A DNA stretch of 53,724 bases, from contig JAKSNS010000014.1 in the NCBI GenBank assembly GCA_024399545.1, positions 1 through 53,724 on the forward strand. The letters are read 5' to 3'. Of this stretch, positions 35,853 to 44,711 are shown piece after piece. A program made the translations under genes and the position numbers. The notes below the pieces were generated by a model. It was not told the origin of the DNA. It made no database searches and saw only the letters and a list, made by a program, of their open reading frames with translations. How positions within the stretch are numbered: the stretch's first letter is position 1; every line of letters starts with the position of its first letter. The stretch is from Paludibacteraceae bacterium. GTDB taxonomy: Bacteria > Bacteroidota > Bacteroidia > Bacteroidales > Paludibacteraceae.

Positions 35853-37298
35853 ATGACAATTCTTGATCTCAAACCAGCAGAAGTGTGGAAAAATTTCGCA
35901 CGAATCTGTAGCGTGCCTCATCCTTCGCATCACCTTGAGGCCATTACTAAAATGTTTGTCGATTTCGGTCACGAGAACAATCTTGAGACAATCGTTGACG
36001 AAGCGGGCAATATCATAATGCGCAAACCTGCCACCCCAGGAATGGAAGGTCGCCCAGGCATTGTCATGCAAGGACACATGGATATGGTACCGCAGAAAAA
36101 CAACGACACGGCGCACGATTTCGAGAAAGACCCTATACAGCCATGGATAGACGGCGAGTGGGTACGCGCAAAAGGTACAACACTTGGAGCAGACAACGGT
36201 ATGGGTGTCGCAGCAGGGATGGCAATCTTGACGGATACTGAACTGAAACACGGTCCATTGGAACTGTTCATCACCGCCAACGAAGAGACAGGCATGTATG
36301 GCGCATTCGGTATGAAAGAGGGCGAATTGAACGGGAAAATACTCCTCAATCTTGATTCAGAGACCTTTGGCGAACTTTATGTTGGTTGCGCAGGTGGCGT
36401 AGATGCCAATATTTCATGGCAATACAAAGGCGCCCCAGTTGAAGAAGGCGACATTGCGTTGAAAGTAACACTCAAGGGACTCAAAGGTGGTCACTCGGGT
36501 ATGGAAATCAACGAGGGTCGTGCCAACGCCAACAAACTGCTCTTCCGTTTCCTGAAAGAAGCTGTCGCACAATACGAGGCTCGTCTGGCTGCGGTAGAGG
36601 GTGGAAACATGCGTAATGCAATCCCTCGCGAAGGTTGGGCGATAATCACCGTCCCTGTCGATGACGAAGAAGAGATAAAAGGCCTAGTGGCTGAATATCA
36701 GGATATGTTCAATGAGGAATACAATGTAACTGAGAACAAGATTGAGTTTTTCTGCGAGAACGTAGAAATGCCTGAAATGTTGATTCCAGAAGAGATACAA
36801 GACGATATGATAAACAGCGTATCGGCTTGTCCAAACGGCGTTTTCCGTATGATTCCTGCCATCCCTGATACAGTAGAGACCTCAATGAACCTCTCCATTG
36901 TCAAGGCTGACGCAGAAAATATTTCGGTGCAGTGCCTCCTTCGCAGTTCTGTTGACACAAAGAAAGACGAACTTGCCTCGATGGTTGAGAGCACATTCAA
37001 ACTTGCTGGCGCAAAAGTTGAATTTTCTGGTAGTTACTCTGGTTGGAATCCTAACCTTGGCTCAAAGATTCTTGCCACAATGAAAAACGCATACAAAAAA
37101 CAGTATGGCAAAGAGCCTGCAATCAAGGTCATCCATGCAGGTTTGGAGTGCGGAATCCTTGGGGCAACTCAAACCGACCTTGACATGGTATCATTTGGAC
37201 CTACGATTATGAGCCCTCATTCGCCAGATGAACGCGTTAACATCAAATCAGTCGAGCAATTCTATAATCTACTCCGTGAAGCGGTGGCTACGATATAA
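35853..37298 (+). CDS. pepD: Cytosolic non-specific dipeptidase (aminoacyl-histidine dipeptidase)
   Basis: PepD is an M20 zinc metallopeptidase that hydrolyses dipeptides, including Xaa-His. The 481-residue protein shows the metal ligands His75 and Asp77 in VMQGHMDMVP, Asp114 in LGADNGMG, and Glu144-Glu145 in TANEETGMYG. A dimerisation domain is inserted in the middle (LKGLKGGHSGMEINEGRANA), and HAGLECG near the C-terminus carries the last ligand. There is no signal peptide. It is a single-gene unit between its promoter and a strong terminator. Confidence 0.95.
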   Translation: MTILDLKPAEVWKNFARICSVPHPSHHLEAITKMFVDFGHENNLETIVDEAGNIIMRKPATPGMEGRPGIVMQGHMDMVPQKNNDTAHDFEKDPIQPWIDGEWVRAKGTTLGADNGMGVAAGMAILTDTELKHGPLELFITANEETGMYGAFGMKEGELNGKILLNLDSETFGELYVGCAGGVDANISWQYKGAPVEEGDIALKVTLKGLKGGHSGMEINEGRANANKLLFRFLKEAVAQYEARLAAVEGGNMRNAIPREGWAIITVPVDDEEEIKGLVAEYQDMFNEEYNVTENKIEFFCENVEMPEMLIPEEIQDDMINSVSACPNGVFRMIPAIPDTVETSMNLSIVKADAENISVQCLLRSSVDTKKDELASMVESTFKLAGAKVEFSGSYSGWNPNLGSKILATMKNAYKKQYGKEPAIKVIHAGLECGILGATQTDLDMVSFGPTIMSPHSPDERVNIKSVEQFYNLLREAVATI

Positions 37299-37315
37299 TT
37301 GTTATCTACAAGATT

Positions 37316-37353
37316 AAAAGAAAGAGGCGGAAAATATTCCGCCTCTTTCTTTT
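37316..37353. terminator. Bidirectional terminator after pepD and the lipoprotein gene
   Basis: A 17-bp perfect stem (37316-37332 with 37337-37353) around an AATA loop, with A- and T-tracts, ends both convergent transcripts. Confidence 0.93.
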
Positions 37354-37423
37354 TGACTCTATAATACATTATTTTGCAATGCTTACAGGACTTGTCATTA
37401 GAGTATATGTTAACAACTTAACT

Positions 37424-38122
37424 TTATTGGTACTGTTTACTTGTAATATCTATCGAAACTATGCAGTCATTGCCTGGCGACTTTAAGATGCCTAAATTCA
37501 AACCAGACATTGAACCGAACCAAATGCCGTCTGACAATTCCTCATAATTTGTTGACGCATAGTCAGTCCAAAAAATCGTGTAACTATAGTCTTCCTTGTC
37601 GATTAACGCCAAAGCCTCGTCGAAAGAGGTAACGTGTTTATTCTTATCTTCAGAGATTTCCTTGTAACTCATAAGACGAAAATCGCAAACCTCGGATGTG
37701 GTCATAACGAATTGGGAAGTTAAAGTCTCAACAGCCGCCTTGGCGTAAGAAAGGTTGGCAAGAAGAGTGCCTGGCACTAAAGAAGACATACTGCACGTGG
37801 TATGGAAAACAGTGTCACCATTCAGATAACAATTCATGACAACATCCACATTTTCAATTGTTTTCTCAAGATGCAAATAAATTAGATTACTTGATACCAT
37901 CCAGCCATCTTCCTCAAAAGCGGCAATGTCGGACACAGTACAGCCAAGGGTATTAGAAGCCATGGCGAGTTGAACCAAAATGAAATTGTCGGACTTCGTC
38001 CATTCTGGTTGAGGCTTGTCGCCACCGCCATTACCAGACGACGGTTCTTTTGACGAATCCTTTCTGCAAGCGACAAGCGTCGCCAGGACGAATAGAAAGG
38101 TAAAAAAGAATATTTTTTTCAT
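37424..38122 (-). CDS. Lipoprotein of unknown function
   Basis: This 232-residue protein starts at ATG 38122 (KKIFFFTFLFVLATLVAC), where the lipobox cysteine lies near residue 19; an upstream in-frame start 11 codons earlier would spoil the signal peptide. A serine- and glycine-rich tether (KDSSKEPSSGNGGGDKPQPEW) follows, then a mixed alpha/beta domain that I do not recognise. It has no close family marker. It lies behind rpsA and its terminator, so it may be read through at low level or carry its own promoter, which I do not see. Confidence 0.75.
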   Translation of the reverse strand: MKKIFFFTFLFVLATLVACRKDSSKEPSSGNGGGDKPQPEWTKSDNFILVQLAMASNTLGCTVSDIAAFEEDGWMVSSNLIYLHLEKTIENVDVVMNCYLNGDTVFHTTCSMSSLVPGTLLANLSYAKAAVETLTSQFVMTTSEVCDFRLMSYKEISEDKNKHVTSFDEALALIDKEDYSYTIFWTDYASTNYEELSDGIWFGSMSGLNLGILKSPGNDCIVSIDITSKQYQ

Positions 38123-38130
38123 AGAACACA

Positions 38131-38170
38131 AATAAAAGAAACCGAGGGTAGTCAAGCCATCCCCGGTCTC
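38131..38170 (-). terminator. Terminator of rpsA
   Basis: On the minus strand GAGACCGGGG pairs with CCCTCGGTTTC (two G-U pairs), followed by TTTTATTT. Confidence 0.8.
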
Positions 38171-38208
38171 TTCACAAAGTACATGTTAAATTTAAACCAT
38201 TAAATCCA

Positions 38209-40011
38209 TTAATCTTTCTTTGCCTCTTTAGCATCGAGTTTCTCCTTTGCCTCGGCAATCATATCGCTCTTGAGGTTAGCGAGAGCATCGATGTCACCAA
38301 GTGTGGTCTTCTCAATCTGCTGCTGCTCAACTTTAGCCTCTTTCTTAGCCTTCTCCTTAGCCTCGCCAGCGGCCTTGCGTGTAGCGTCCTCGTGTATGCG
38401 GCTGTGAGAAAGGATAATGCGACGTGACTCCTTGTTGAACTCGATAACCTTGAAACTGAGTTTCTCGTCAACCTTGGCAACACTGCCGTCCTCTTTGACA
38501 AGGTGTTTAGGAGTAGCGAAGCCCTCAACTCCATACTGGAGAGCCACTACAGCACCCTTATCAAGCATCTCGATGATAGTACCCTCGTGGATGCTGTCAG
38601 GGGTGAACACTGTCTCGAAAACGTCCCAAGGGTTCTCCTCAAGCTGCTTGTGACCAAGGCTGAGACGACGGTTCTCCTTGTCGATATCAAGAACGACAAC
38701 CTCGATTTCAGCACCAATCTGGGTGAACTCTGAAGGGTGTTTAATCTTCTTAGTCCAGCTGAGATCGCTGATGTGGATAAGACCGTCGATACCCTCCTCG
38801 ATTTCAACGAAAACGCCGAAATTGGTGAAGTTGCGAACACGTGCAGTGTGCTTCGAGCCAACTGCGTATTTAGTATCGATATTCTCCCAAGGATCAGCCT
38901 TGAGCTGCTTGATACCGAGGGACATCTTGCGCTCTGCGCGGTCGAGTGTTAGGATGACAGCCTCAACCTCATCGCCAACCTTGAGGAAATCCTGAGCGAC
39001 GCGGAGGTGCTGGCTCCATGACATTTCGGAAACATGGATGAGACCTTCAACGCCAGGGATAACCTCGATGAACGCACCGTAGTCAGCCATAACGACAACC
39101 TTACCCTTGATATGGTCACCAACCTTGAGGTTAGCGTCGAGGGCATCCCAAGGATGAGGGGTGAGTTGCTTTAGACCGAGAGCCACGCGGTTCTTCTCGT
39201 GGTCGTAATCAAGGATAACGACATTTATTTTCTGGTCGAGGGAAACAATCTCTTCTGGGTGGTTGACGCGGCCCCAAGAGAGGTCTGTGATATGAATGAG
39301 ACCATCTACGCCACCGAGGTCAACGAACGCACCGTAAGGAGTGATATTCTTGACAACACCTTCAAGAACCTGACCCTTCTCAAGTTTAGAGAGAATCTCA
39401 AGCTTCTGCTGCTCGATTTCAGCCTCAATAAGAGCCTTGTGAGAAACAACGACATTCTTGAACTCCTGGTTGATCTTGACAACCTTAAACTCCATAGTCT
39501 GGTCAACGAATACATCGTAATCGCGAATTGGCTTGACATCAATCTGAGAACCAGGGAGGAACGCCTCGATGCCGAATACGTCAACAATCATACCGCCTTT
39601 GGTACGGCATTTGATGTAACCTTTGATAATCTCGTTGTTTTCGAGAGCCTGGTTGACGCGCTCCCAAGAGCGGCTGTTGCGAGCCTCCTTGTGCGAGAGA
39701 AGGAGTTGACCCTTCTTGTCTTCCTGGCTCTTGATGAGAACCTCAACCTCGTCACCAACTTTGATGTCAGGGTTGTAACGGAACTCGCTCATAGGGATGA
39801 TGCCGTCAGACTTGAAGCCGATGTTAACGACAACCTCGCGCTTGTTCATAGAGATAACCTTACCCATGACAACCTCTTTGTCCTTCACTTGGTTAAGGGT
39901 GCCAGCATAGAGTTCGGTCTGCTGTTGTTTTTCTTCATTTGACTGCGCATCGCCATTAGCGTATGACTCCCAGTCAAAATCTTCCTGTGGTGTTAATACT
40001 TTGTTTTCCAT
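38209..40011 (-). CDS. rpsA: 30S ribosomal protein S1
   Basis: S1 binds mRNA leaders and aids initiation, which matters in a genome with few Shine-Dalgarno sites. The 600-residue product (from MENKVLTPQEDFDW; an in-frame ATG at 40047 is the alternative) contains six S1 domains: GKVISMNKREVVVNIGFKSDG, GYIKCRTKGGMIVDVFGIEA, GVVKNITPYGAFVDLGGVDG, GKVVVMADYGAFIEVIPGVEG, ARVRNFTNFGVFVEIEEGIDG, and GTIIEMLDKGAVVALQYGVEG. The charged tail (KEKAKKEAKVEQQQ) is lysine- and glutamate-rich. Domains 3-5 keep the DGLIHISDLSW-like RNA-binding signature. It is transcribed alone, with its own promoter and terminator. Confidence 0.95.
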   Translation of the reverse strand: MENKVLTPQEDFDWESYANGDAQSNEEKQQQTELYAGTLNQVKDKEVVMGKVISMNKREVVVNIGFKSDGIIPMSEFRYNPDIKVGDEVEVLIKSQEDKKGQLLLSHKEARNSRSWERVNQALENNEIIKGYIKCRTKGGMIVDVFGIEAFLPGSQIDVKPIRDYDVFVDQTMEFKVVKINQEFKNVVVSHKALIEAEIEQQKLEILSKLEKGQVLEGVVKNITPYGAFVDLGGVDGLIHITDLSWGRVNHPEEIVSLDQKINVVILDYDHEKNRVALGLKQLTPHPWDALDANLKVGDHIKGKVVVMADYGAFIEVIPGVEGLIHVSEMSWSQHLRVAQDFLKVGDEVEAVILTLDRAERKMSLGIKQLKADPWENIDTKYAVGSKHTARVRNFTNFGVFVEIEEGIDGLIHISDLSWTKKIKHPSEFTQIGAEIEVVVLDIDKENRRLSLGHKQLEENPWDVFETVFTPDSIHEGTIIEMLDKGAVVALQYGVEGFATPKHLVKEDGSVAKVDEKLSFKVIEFNKESRRIILSHSRIHEDATRKAAGEAKEKAKKEAKVEQQQIEKTTLGDIDALANLKSDMIAEAKEKLDAKEAKKD

Positions 40012-40058
40012 TTTGTTGATTGGTTTTTCAATTAATGGGTTAGACATTATGTTGTTAC

Positions 40059-40078
40059 GACAGGTTTTTAGCCCTGTC
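40059..40078 (-). promoter_or_regulatory. Stem-loop in the rpsA leader
   Basis: On the minus strand GACAGG pairs with CCTGTC around GCTAAAAA, located between the -7 box and the possible start at 40047. Ribosomal protein genes often use leader structures for feedback; any S1 binding here is inference. Confidence 0.5.
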
Positions 40079-40091
40079 CAGAAAACGAGCG

Positions 40092-40099
40092 CGAAGTTA
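40092..40099 (-). promoter_or_regulatory. -7 element (TAACTTCG) of rpsA
   Basis: TAACTTCG on the minus strand is a one-base variant of TAnnTTTG preceded by an A/T-rich tract. It is the only candidate in the short rpsA leader. Confidence 0.5.
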
Positions 40100-40155
40100 C
40101 GATTTTTTTTTGATATGACCAAATGTTTGGTGATTTTTTTGCTATTATATTTTTT

Positions 40156-40400
40156 TTAGTCCGTACATCCTTCGGTGCTGCTCCGTTATGGGTAATTTAT
40201 TTTTGTGCGCCGTAACAAACCGAGTGGGGAAGGATGAGAACATTTTTATAGTTTGATTGTAAGTAATAGATAATCATATTCACTGTCCGTAGCTGCTTCG
40301 TAGTGGGGAGTTAAAGTAGTGAAGAGGGATGCAATCTGGATAGCGTTAAGATATATTAGCCATTTGTCTCAATTAACTCAATTAACTCAATTAATTTTGG
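40156..40400. repeat. Intergenic repeat element, copy B (reverse of copy A)
   Basis: Bases 40156-40187 are a 32-base exact reverse complement of 7439-7470. Bases 40343-40400 match 7323-7379 in reverse over about 57 bases with a few mismatches, including tandem TTAACTCAA-type units. The interval between (40188-40342) differs from copy A. The order of the two blocks is conserved relative to copy A. I found no coding frame between 40100 and 40539. Confidence 0.75.
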
Positions 40401-40539
40401 ATATACCCTACCGTTTTTGTAATACATAGATGGGTATAAGTTTGCATGTATGAATGATAATGTAAAGGTTTTTTTTATAGAGGTAGTTGACTAAAGGAAG
40501 TTAATATCAATTATGTGGATATTTTTTGACGGGAAAAGT

Positions 40540-40569
40540 TTGGTTTGTCGAAAAAAAGCATTACCTTTG
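40540..40569 (+). promoter_or_regulatory. Promoter of the PNPOx-like gene
   Basis: TTG (40540-40542), a 19-base spacer and TACCTTTG (40562-40569) match the consensus; the ATG is 87 bases downstream of the box. Confidence 0.75.
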
Positions 40570-40655
40570 CGGCAAGTTTGCGTTTTATTAGGAGAAATAG
40601 GTATTCTGGAAGGCCTAGTATTTCAGATTTAGAAGAATAAAAAAACGATGATATT

Positions 40656-41054
40656 ATGAAAGAAGTAATGAAATTCCTTGAGGAATGCTCCACGTACTAC
40701 ATTGCGACTGTGGAGAACGACCAGCCTCGCGTACGACCATTCAGTTCACTCTGCGAGTTTGAAGGGCGGCTTTACATTGAGTCGAACTATTTCAAGCCAT
40801 TCGCCAAGCAGGTGAAAGAAAATCCGAAGGTTGAGATATGCGCCTTTGACAACAAAAGCCGCTGGATAAGGATTGAGTGCGAGCTGGTTGACGACCGCCG
40901 TGTTGAGGCCAAGAAGGCACTGTTAGACTATATGCCAGAAATCAGGGAACTGGGTTATGACGAACATGACGAGAACATGTCGGTGTATTGGATGAAGAAT
41001 GCCGTGGCAACTTTCTACAGTTATACCGATGAACCAAGGGTTGTCAGATTTTGA
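40656..41054 (+). CDS. Pyridoxamine-phosphate-oxidase-fold flavoprotein
   Basis: This 132-residue protein has the split-barrel fold of the PNPOx-like family: STYYIATVENDQPRVRPFSSLCEFEGRLYIESN, then KQVKENPKVEICAFD, and the C-terminal ATFYSYTDEPRVVRF. Relatives bind FMN, F420 or heme and have varied functions, so the substrate is not assignable. The gene has a good promoter and a long leader. Its stop overlaps the converging nadD stop by 11 bases, so the two transcripts overlap tail to tail. Confidence 0.85.
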   Translation: MKEVMKFLEECSTYYIATVENDQPRVRPFSSLCEFEGRLYIESNYFKPFAKQVKENPKVEICAFDNKSRWIRIECELVDDRRVEAKKALLDYMPEIRELGYDEHDENMSVYWMKNAVATFYSYTDEPRVVRF

Positions 41055-41583
41055 CGGGTGTAAGTTCGTCCACCGGTTCTCCTTTTGAGAGTCTCTGACG
41101 AATCTCGGTGGACGAAATGTTGAAATGCGGAGCCTGGTCAAGCCATTGCATTTGAGGAAAACGGTTACGGTCGGAGGATGTTCCCTCTCTTGGATAAACG
41201 TAAATTTGCCAATTTTTTATAATATCCTGCCAGTCGCGCCAACGGTCGAAGATATTGTAATTGTCCTCGCCGATAAGGATGGAAAAAGTGTGCTGAGGAT
41301 ATTGCGCAGAGAGGTGACGCAGTGTGTTAATCGTGTAGTTTGGTTTGGGGAGGGAGAACTCAACATCGCAGGCTTTAAGTCCATTTTTGCCATCTATGGC
41401 CTGACGGACGAGAGAAAGCCGCCTCTGCTCCGGCCATAAATCCGCAGGGCTTTTCAGAGGATTGTGAGGGGAGAGGACGAACCATAACTCATCTATGTCC
41501 CCGTTGTTCAGCACATATTCGGCAAGGCGGAGATGTCCGTAATGAATGGGGTTGAAAGAGCCGAAGTAAAGGAGTATTCGCAT
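41044..41583 (-). CDS. nadD: Nicotinate-nucleotide adenylyltransferase
   Basis: NadD adenylates nicotinate mononucleotide in NAD synthesis. The 179-residue protein has the nucleotidyltransferase signature GSFNPIHYGH at 8-17 and the SSTEIRQRLSKG motif near the C-terminus, with FSILIGEDNYNIF as the substrate region. The length is normal. It is the last gene of the fabD-alr-yigZ-ruvX-gmk-nadD operon and begins one base after the gmk stop; its own stop overlaps the convergent PNPOx-like gene. Confidence 0.93.
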   Translation of the reverse strand: MRILLYFGSFNPIHYGHLRLAEYVLNNGDIDELWFVLSPHNPLKSPADLWPEQRRLSLVRQAIDGKNGLKACDVEFSLPKPNYTINTLRHLSAQYPQHTFSILIGEDNYNIFDRWRDWQDIIKNWQIYVYPREGTSSDRNRFPQMQWLDQAPHFNISSTEIRQRLSKGEPVDELTPVKI

Positions 41584-41584
41584 A

Positions 41585-42148
41585 TTATTTATTTGCCTCA
41601 GCTATGATGTCATAAACCTTTGAGACTGCGTCCTCAAGGTTGTCGTTGACGACACAATGGTCAAACTGAGGGGAAAAGCTCATCTCGAACTCGGCACGTG
41701 ACAAACGCTTCTGTATCAGTTCCTCGGACTCAGTGCCACGGCTGTGCAGACGGCGGCTGAGTTCCTCGACAGAAGGAGGCATGATGAAAATCAGCACAGC
41801 CTTGTCACCATAGAACCTCTTGATGTTCAGCGCACCTTTCACATCAATGTCAAACAGCACATTCGTGCCTTGGCGCAACAGACGCTCGACCTCGCTCTTC
41901 AACGTACCATAGAACTGGTCTTTGTAAACCTCCTCATATTCAACAAAGCAATTCTCCGCAATCTTGGTGCGGAACTGTTCAGGAGTAAGAAAATAGTACT
42001 CCACCCCATCCTTCTCCTCGCCACGGGGTTTGCGGCTTGTGGCAGAGATAGAAAAAGCGAAAGATACACCACGCTTGCGCAGTTCTGAGATTATCGTACT
42101 TTTGCCACAGCCAGAAGGTGCTGAGAAAACTATAAGTTTTGTGTTCAT
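41585..42148 (-). CDS. gmk: Guanylate kinase
   Basis: Gmk phosphorylates GMP to GDP. The 187-residue protein has the P-loop APSGCGKST at 10-18, the GMP-binding region SISATSRKPRGEEKDGVEYYFL and the lid-flanking sequence QGTNVLFDIDVKGALNIKRFYGD. It starts with a TAATG overlap with ruvX and is followed one base later by nadD. It supplies GDP for nucleotide synthesis and the (p)ppGpp pool. Confidence 0.96.
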   Translation of the reverse strand: MNTKLIVFSAPSGCGKSTIISELRKRGVSFAFSISATSRKPRGEEKDGVEYYFLTPEQFRTKIAENCFVEYEEVYKDQFYGTLKSEVERLLRQGTNVLFDIDVKGALNIKRFYGDKAVLIFIMPPSVEELSRRLHSRGTESEELIQKRLSRAEFEMSFSPQFDHCVVNDNLEDAVSKVYDIIAEANK

Positions 42149-42573
42149 TATCTGATGTTGTACTTAGTGGATTCAAGGTAGTACTGTAGTATGATGGTGG
42201 CACTGATCTGGTCGATTAACGCCTTGTTGCGGCGTGCCATACGTCCAATGCCGCTGTCAATCATAGTCTGGAATGCCATCTTGCTTGTGAAACGCTCGTC
42301 AAGTTTGACAACCTCAATGTCCGGGTGTTTCTGTGTGAACTTCGCAAGAAATTTATCTATCTTAGCCGTCACAACCGCAGGTTCATTGCGTAAAGTTTTG
42401 GGATAGCCGATAACAACCTTCTCGACCTGCTCCTTGGCGAAATAATCATCCAAAAAAGCGTGAATGGTATTTGTATCAACAGTGGTCAGCCCATTCGCAA
42501 TAATTTGCAATGGGTCAGTAACCGCAATACCAGTGCGTTTCTCGCCGAAATCTATTGCCAAGATCCTTGCCAT
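42148..42573 (-). CDS. ruvX: Pre-16S rRNA nuclease / RuvX (YqgF family)
   Basis: This is a small RNase H-fold nuclease (about 141 residues from ATG 42573; GTG 42579 is the alternative start). LAIDFGEKRTGIAVTD holds the first catalytic aspartate, GYPKTLRNEPA is the second motif, and KLDERFTSKMA and ALIDQISATIILQYYL follow. The family is thought to process the 5' end of 16S rRNA and is widely annotated as a Holliday junction resolvase. It lies between the YigZ-like gene and gmk in a tightly overlapping operon. Confidence 0.92.
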   Translation of the reverse strand: MARILAIDFGEKRTGIAVTDPLQIIANGLTTVDTNTIHAFLDDYFAKEQVEKVVIGYPKTLRNEPAVVTAKIDKFLAKFTQKHPDIEVVKLDERFTSKMAFQTMIDSGIGRMARRNKALIDQISATIILQYYLESTKYNIR

Positions 42574-42575
42574 AG

Positions 42576-43172
42576 TCACAAAACCTTTACGTTCACACCT
42601 TTCACATCATTGAAACGGGATACGAAATTCTCCACCATATCCTGACGGATTGAGACCTCCAGAAGGCACTCCTCCAATTGTTGCTGACCGACTATGCGTG
42701 CCTGAGTATCCTTGACGACACGCATGACATAACTCAACTCAGAATAGCCATACCTCACCTCTACCCTGCCCTCAATGATTCGCTCAACAACCTGCGCATT
42801 GGCGATAGCGTCAGCGGCGGCAGTACGGTAAGCGACAATCAAACCGCTTGTACCAAGCAGCACACCGCCGAAATACCTGACGACAATGACCAGGACATCA
42901 GTCAGACAGGCACTATTAATCTGACCGAGGATAGGTCTGCCGGCAGTGCCAGAAGGCTCGCTGTCATCGTTAGCCCTGAACGTATCACGCGCAGCACCAA
43001 GCATATAAGCATAGCACACATGCCTTGCGTCGTAATATCTCCTACGATATTCGGAGACAATCGCCATCGCTTCATCGACACTCTCGACATGATGGACGGA
43101 CGAGAGAAACTTGCTTCCCTTATCCTTGTACAGTCCTTCAGCCGTTATGTCGATGGTTTTATATGTATCCAC
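42576..43172 (-). CDS. IMPACT/YigZ family protein
   Basis: This 198-residue protein has the UPF0029 signature: KDKGSKFLSSVHHVESVDEA, RHVCYAYMLGAARDTFRANDDSEPSGTAGRPIL, and DVLVIVVRYFGGVLLGTSGLIVAYR. The family has an N-terminal ribosomal-S5-like fold and a C-terminal DUF1949-like ferredoxin-type domain; its precise function is unknown, although the eukaryotic relative IMPACT modulates translation stress signalling. It is eight bases downstream of the alanine racemase gene. Its tail overlaps the ruvX start region. Confidence 0.9.
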   Translation of the reverse strand: MDTYKTIDITAEGLYKDKGSKFLSSVHHVESVDEAMAIVSEYRRRYYDARHVCYAYMLGAARDTFRANDDSEPSGTAGRPILGQINSACLTDVLVIVVRYFGGVLLGTSGLIVAYRTAAADAIANAQVVERIIEGRVEVRYGYSELSYVMRVVKDTQARIVGQQQLEECLLEVSIRQDMVENFVSRFNDVKGVNVKVL

Positions 43173-43180
43173 GGGAAAAA

Positions 43181-44707
43181 TCAGTTTCGGAAATAGACCC
43201 TGCGCACCCTCGGCGAGATACCTGAAAGCACCTCGTAAGGGATGGTGCCTAACTTGTTGGCAATATTGGCAATGGAGTGCTGGTCATCGAAAATGACGAC
43301 CTTGTCGCCCACATTGACGTCCATATCAGTCACGTCAATCATCATCAAATCCATACAGATGTTTCCTATCGTCTTGACCTCCTTGCCGTTGATATAGACC
43401 GAGCCATTGCCATTGCCCAAACGGCGGTCTATGCCGTCGGCATAACCGAGAGGCAGCAACGCAACGAGTCTGTCAGTTTCGCAAACTCCCTTGCGGCTAT
43501 ACCCCACCGTCTCGCCGGCAGGAACCATCTTGAGTTGCATGATGCGGGTCTGCAACGAACACACATTGCGCAGCATATCGGTGTTGCAGCAATTATGCCC
43601 CCACAAACCAATGCCGAGACGCACCATATCAAACTGATGCTCAGAGAACCGCTCAATTCCCGCGGTGTTGAGTATATGCCGCAGAATCTTGTGACCGAAA
43701 GACGACTGAAGTTGTGCCGAAAGGCGATCGAAAAGTGATATTTGCGAAAGAGTGAACCGTTCAAAGTCGGGGTTAAACTCGTCAGCGGCAGCAAGATGGG
43801 AGAAAACCGATTTGATTTTCACAGCATTCTGGCTCTTGATGATATTAACCAAAAGGTCGAGGTCGTCAGCGACAAACCCCGCACGGTGCATACCCGTATC
43901 GAGTTTGATATGTATCGGGTAATCCCTCAGTCCACGGCGTTTCGCCTCATCAATGACTGTGGTGAGGAACTGGAACGAACAGACCTCCGGCTCAAGGTTG
44001 TACTTGAACATGTGAGGCAGGGCAGGAAGCATAGGGTCAAGCACAAGGATAGGAATCTTGATGCCAGCCTGACGGATCTCGACACCCTCGTTTGTGAACG
44101 CAACCGCGATATAATCAACGCCATAATGCTGTAAAGCCTGCGACACCTCGATAGAGCCTGAACCATACGCAGACGCCTTCATCATACACATCAGCAGAGT
44201 ATCCTTGGAAATCTTGCTGCGGAAATGGTCAATGTTATGGAAAAGAGCGTCGAAATTGATTTCAAGCACAGTGTCATGAGCGAGTTGCCTGATGTGGTTC
44301 AGAATGCGCTCAGGCTCATACTCCTGCGCAATCTTCACGAGGATAGCCTCATGGTGAAGGGTTTCGATAAAGCCGCTTGTCAGAAGAGCCCCGGCAGTGT
44401 CGAAAAAAAGTTTATCCCCGATGTCGAACATATCGGCATTCGCGTGAAGGTCAGGACCGAGGAAAACAATACGGTCAACGGTGTTGGTGCGGATGACCTG
44501 CTGGATGTTGACATAGAACATCTCGCAAACCAAATCGTTACCGTCAATGTCGGAGACTATCAAGGTACGGTGCATATTCTGGTTGGCGGACTGCTGTTCC
44601 AGAAACCCGAGAGCATGTTTGGTCAGGGAGGTAAGATCCTGATTATGACTGTCACGGATAATCAGGCAGTCGTTTATGCCAGCTTCAACTTCGTACCTTG
44701 GTTTCAT
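43181..44707 (-). CDS. alr: Alanine racemase fused to a relic MurF C-terminal domain
   Basis: The enzyme interconverts L- and D-alanine for peptidoglycan. The racemase part starts near residue 145 of the 508-residue product: TVLEINFDALFHNIDHFRSKI, then the PLP lysine (residue 177) in MMKASAYGSGS, KLDTGMHRAGF, and the catalytic tyrosine region GETVGYSRKG with LLPLGYADG. The first 140 residues (YEVEAGINDCLIIRDSHNQ, RTLIVSDIDG, TSGFIETLHHEAILVK) match the C-terminal Mur-ligase domain of the MurF-Alr bifunctional proteins typical of Bacteroidota. The MurF ATP-binding P-loop and UDP-MurNAc-tripeptide-binding domains are missing, because fabD ends four bases upstream of the ATG. MurF activity must come from elsewhere. 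Confidence 0.85.
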   Translation of the reverse strand: MKPRYEVEAGINDCLIIRDSHNQDLTSLTKHALGFLEQQSANQNMHRTLIVSDIDGNDLVCEMFYVNIQQVIRTNTVDRIVFLGPDLHANADMFDIGDKLFFDTAGALLTSGFIETLHHEAILVKIAQEYEPERILNHIRQLAHDTVLEINFDALFHNIDHFRSKISKDTLLMCMMKASAYGSGSIEVSQALQHYGVDYIAVAFTNEGVEIRQAGIKIPILVLDPMLPALPHMFKYNLEPEVCSFQFLTTVIDEAKRRGLRDYPIHIKLDTGMHRAGFVADDLDLLVNIIKSQNAVKIKSVFSHLAAADEFNPDFERFTLSQISLFDRLSAQLQSSFGHKILRHILNTAGIERFSEHQFDMVRLGIGLWGHNCCNTDMLRNVCSLQTRIMQLKMVPAGETVGYSRKGVCETDRLVALLPLGYADGIDRRLGNGNGSVYINGKEVKTIGNICMDLMMIDVTDMDVNVGDKVVIFDDQHSIANIANKLGTIPYEVLSGISPRVRRVYFRN

Positions 44708-44711
44708 CACA

